A stretch of DNA of 7,818 nt from an uncultured Spirochaetaceae bacterium (lineage in GTDB: Bacteria; Spirochaetota; Spirochaetia; Treponematales; Treponemataceae), in the NCBI GenBank assembly GCA_902773215.1, contig CACYDQ010000106.1, forward strand, positions 1 to 7,818. Direction: 5' to 3'. Numbering within the stretch: the first letter of the stretch is position 1; the number at the start of each line of letters is the position of its first letter. This document shows, piece by piece, positions 6,339 to 7,818 of the stretch. A program made the translations under genes and the position numbers. A model generated the notes under the pieces. It had not been told where the DNA came from. It saw only the letters and a list, made by a program, of their open reading frames with translations, and did not search any database.

Positions 6339-6998
6339 CTATAGCATATTCTTGCGGCAACCGACAAGGGCGGACGGCGTGAGAATGTAGTCCATCGGGA
6401 TGTCATGCTCTTCCAGGGGGACAGCCCGGCTTATCTGGCTGTCGTAGCAGAACCCGACCAAAGAAAGGGTGCAGTCGTGCTCCAGAGCCTTGAGCTTGAG
6501 GTCGGACAGGTAGCGGTCGTAGTAGCCCGCGCCGTGCCCCAGCCGCCCGCCCCTCAGGCTGAACGCCAGCCCCGGCACGATGACGAGGATGTTCTTAGCC
6601 CTGACCGGAGGCAGGCTCAGCTTGCTGGCAGGATAGGGAATGGGCTCAAGGATGCCGTAGCGGTTTTTGCTGAACTGGGACAAAAAGGAGTCCATGTCCC
6701 CCGCCCCGTGGACAAAGTAGAAGTCCATCTCATTCCCTTCCTTGGCGCAGACGGGAAAAGCAAGCATTTTGAAGGCAGTCAAGGCCGCGGAGGAGATGCG
6801 GAAGGGGTCGGCCTCCGCCCCCGTAGCCATATACGAAAGGACAATGCCCGCAGACAGGAACAGCTCCGACTTGATGAGGCTGACGCATGCCTTGTGCGAG
6901 GCGAACTCCCGCTCCTCCGCCCCCATCAGGGACAGGATTTCCTTCATCTCCGCCCGGAGATTCTTCTTTGCCGTATTCCCCACGAAATCACTTCCCAT
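6339..6998 (-). CDS. 5-formyltetrahydrofolate cyclo-ligase
   Basis: Converts 5-formyltetrahydrofolate to 5,10-methenyltetrahydrofolate using ATP, returning a storage folate to one-carbon metabolism in the cytoplasm. The 219-residue length is slightly above the usual 180-200. Family landmarks in order: the N-terminal KKNLRAEMKE (11-20), FPVCAKEGNEMDFY (81-94), KNRYGILEP (111-119), and the nucleotide and folate-site motif VPGLAFSLRGGRLGHG (141-156) continuing AGYYDRYL (157-164). HDIPMDYILTP (198-208) follows near the end. I chose ATG 6998 because GGGGAG stands 7 bp upstream as ribosome binding site; the longer frame back to 7085 runs through the promoter region. It heads a probable two-gene unit with the membrane protein. 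The gene is commonly called fthC or ygfA, but I leave the symbol blank as usage varies. Confidence 0.93.
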   Translation of the reverse strand: MGSDFVGNTAKKNLRAEMKEILSLMGAEEREFASHKACVSLIKSELFLSAGIVLSYMATGAEADPFRISSAALTAFKMLAFPVCAKEGNEMDFYFVHGAGDMDSFLSQFSKNRYGILEPIPYPASKLSLPPVRAKNILVIVPGLAFSLRGGRLGHGAGYYDRYLSDLKLKALEHDCTLSLVGFCYDSQISRAVPLEEHDIPMDYILTPSALVGCRKNML

Positions 6999-7029
6999 AA
7001 ACACACTCCCCGCTACGCCCCGAGCCCCT

Positions 7030-7058
7030 ATCACAATACGAAAAACTTTGCTTGTAAA
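7030..7058 (-). promoter_or_regulatory. Candidate promoter for the cyclo-ligase / membrane protein unit
   Basis: On the minus strand TTTACA (7058-7053, 5/6 match to -35) is followed after 17 bp by TGTGAT (7035-7030, 4/6 match to -10). The predicted start near 7023 leaves a leader of about 25 bases carrying the GGGGAG ribosome binding site. The -35 occupies the same base pairs as the -35 of the divergent HD-GYP promoter. Confidence 0.4.
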
Positions 7059-7080
7059 TAATTCAGAAACAGAGTATAAT
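7052..7080 (+). promoter_or_regulatory. Promoter for the HD-GYP gene, apparently leaderless
   Basis: A perfect consensus -10 TATAAT (7075-7080) follows TTGTAA (7052-7057, 4/6 match to -35) at the ideal 17-bp spacing. The -10 ends 8 bp before the ATG at 7089, so the transcript should begin at about 7087 with almost no leader. There is no Shine-Dalgarno sequence. Confidence 0.6.
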
Positions 7081-7088
7081 ATCAATGT

Positions 7089-7818
7089 ATGGCCATATAC
7101 AAGCCGAAGATACTCATCTTATATAACAGCTGCGACACACCCCTCATGGACAGGTTCGATGTCTTCTTTGACGTAATAAAGATGACGGACTCCAAGGAAG
7201 CCGTCAAGGCAGCTTTCCAGAATACCGGAGCCCTGTCAGCCGTCCTTATCGATGAGCCGCTCAATTCCAACACGCTCGAGGTTCTCAGGAAGTTCAACGA
7301 CTTTGACATCTTCCGGAAAACCCCCGCCATTCTCATGACGGAAAATACAGAGGCGACTTTCTTAAGCAAGGTCTTCGATGCGGGTGTATTTGATGTAATT
7401 ACCAAGCCCAGCTCATTTGATCTCATAAAGCAGAAGCTCGGCAAGTTCATAGAGCTGTACAACAACCGCAACCAGCTGGAAAGCTTCTTCAACCAGCAGA
7501 TGATGACCATCTCCGTGCAGGAGCAGGAGCTCAAGGAGAACCAGTGGAACATCATCTCCACGCTCGGACAAGCCCTTGAAAGCCGGGATGTAGAATCCGG
7601 CAACCACTGTGAGCGGATGAAGCAGGCAACGGAAGCCATCTGCAAGTACATCGCCATCAAGTACCCCAAGTACATGCTGACCGAACTTAAAATCCGGCAG
7701 ATTGCCCAGGTAACGCCGCTGCACGACATCGGCAAGATTGCCATTCCCGACCGGATTCTGCACAAGCCGGAAAGCGCGGGCCGGCTGACTGACGAAGAGT
7801 TCGGCATTATGAAGACCC
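7089..7818 (+). CDS. Degenerate receiver + HD-GYP-type protein (3' truncated)
   Basis: The open frame starts at ATG 7089 and leaves the window after 243 codons. Residues 6-120 look like a receiver domain: beta-1 KILILYN (7-13), a possible phosphoacceptor D55 in AVLIDEP, a Thr in ILMTEN (81-86) and the lysine of ITKP (104-107). The acidic pair that normally follows beta-1 and binds magnesium is replaced by YN, so normal phosphorylation is doubtful. A probable coiled-coil linker covers about 121-155. The HD-GYP half begins with STLGQALESRD (157-167), then H173 in GNHCERM, then LHDIGKIAIPD (211-221) with the metal-binding HD pair. The GYP motif would lie past the window end. The expected role is c-di-GMP hydrolysis to GMP or pGpG, controlled by partner or N-terminal signals. 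It is transcribed away from the cyclo-ligase gene. Confidence 0.88.
   Translation, partial: MAIYKPKILILYNSCDTPLMDRFDVFFDVIKMTDSKEAVKAAFQNTGALSAVLIDEPLNSNTLEVLRKFNDFDIFRKTPAILMTENTEATFLSKVFDAGVFDVITKPSSFDLIKQKLGKFIELYNNRNQLESFFNQQMMTISVQEQELKENQWNIISTLGQALESRDVESGNHCERMKQATEAICKYIAIKYPKYMLTELKIRQIAQVTPLHDIGKIAIPDRILHKPESAGRLTDEEFGIMKT

Noticed and set aside
6999..7085. Extended N-terminus for the cyclo-ligase starting at 7085
   Set aside because: The extra residues lie within the divergent promoter region and exceed the family length; ATG 6998 has a proper GGGGAG site.
7082..7807. A 241-codon minus-strand frame opposite the HD-GYP gene
   Set aside because: The plus strand carries clear receiver and HD motifs with a consensus promoter; the antisense product is a Ser/Leu-rich shadow.

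Overview
The window is a compact, gene-dense piece of bacterial chromosome with GC-rich coding sequence. It holds five complete genes and two genes cut by the window edges. I see no rRNA, tRNA, CRISPR array, insertion sequence or phage module. The gene set suggests a spirochaete, most likely a GC-rich relative of Treponema. The reasons are a second-type elongation factor G like that of spirochaetes (inferred from N-terminal and C-terminal sequence), a membrane protein resembling a family I know as LIC_10190 (named after a Leptospira gene), and an HD-GYP regulator. This assignment is an inference from gene content, not a database result.

Layout from left to right. (1) Positions 2-175, plus strand: the last 57 codons of an unrecognised gene. 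(2) Positions 175-263: a short convergent gap with two inverted repeats. (3) Positions 263-2299, minus strand: an EF-G paralogue. (4) Positions 2300-2483: a divergent regulatory region with a promoter facing each way and a cluster of small dyads between them. (5) Positions 2484-3677 and 3687-4298, plus strand: galactokinase followed 9 bp later by a CYTH-domain protein (class IV adenylate cyclase or triphosphatase type), probably one operon. (6) Positions 4318-6327, minus strand, convergent with the CYTH gene: a 669-residue polytopic membrane protein. It lies 11 bp downstream of (7) positions 6339-6998, minus strand: 5-formyltetrahydrofolate cyclo-ligase. (8) Positions 6999-7088: a second divergent promoter region. 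(9) Positions 7089-7818, plus strand, cut by the window end: a protein with a degenerate receiver domain and an HD-GYP-type domain.

Most genes do separate jobs: translation, galactose entry, folate salvage, envelope glycan or lipid assembly (inferred) and signalling. The functional links worth testing are galK with a possible cAMP-forming CYTH enzyme, and the HD-GYP regulator sharing a promoter region with the folate/membrane-protein pair.

The most unusual pattern is in translation starts. Both the EF-G gene and the HD-GYP gene have a good -10 hexamer exactly 8 bp before the chosen ATG and no Shine-Dalgarno sequence, so both look leaderless. By contrast galK, the CYTH gene and the cyclo-ligase have ordinary ribosome binding sites. 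I did not find a clear new multi-gene system; most of the window is ordinary housekeeping content.
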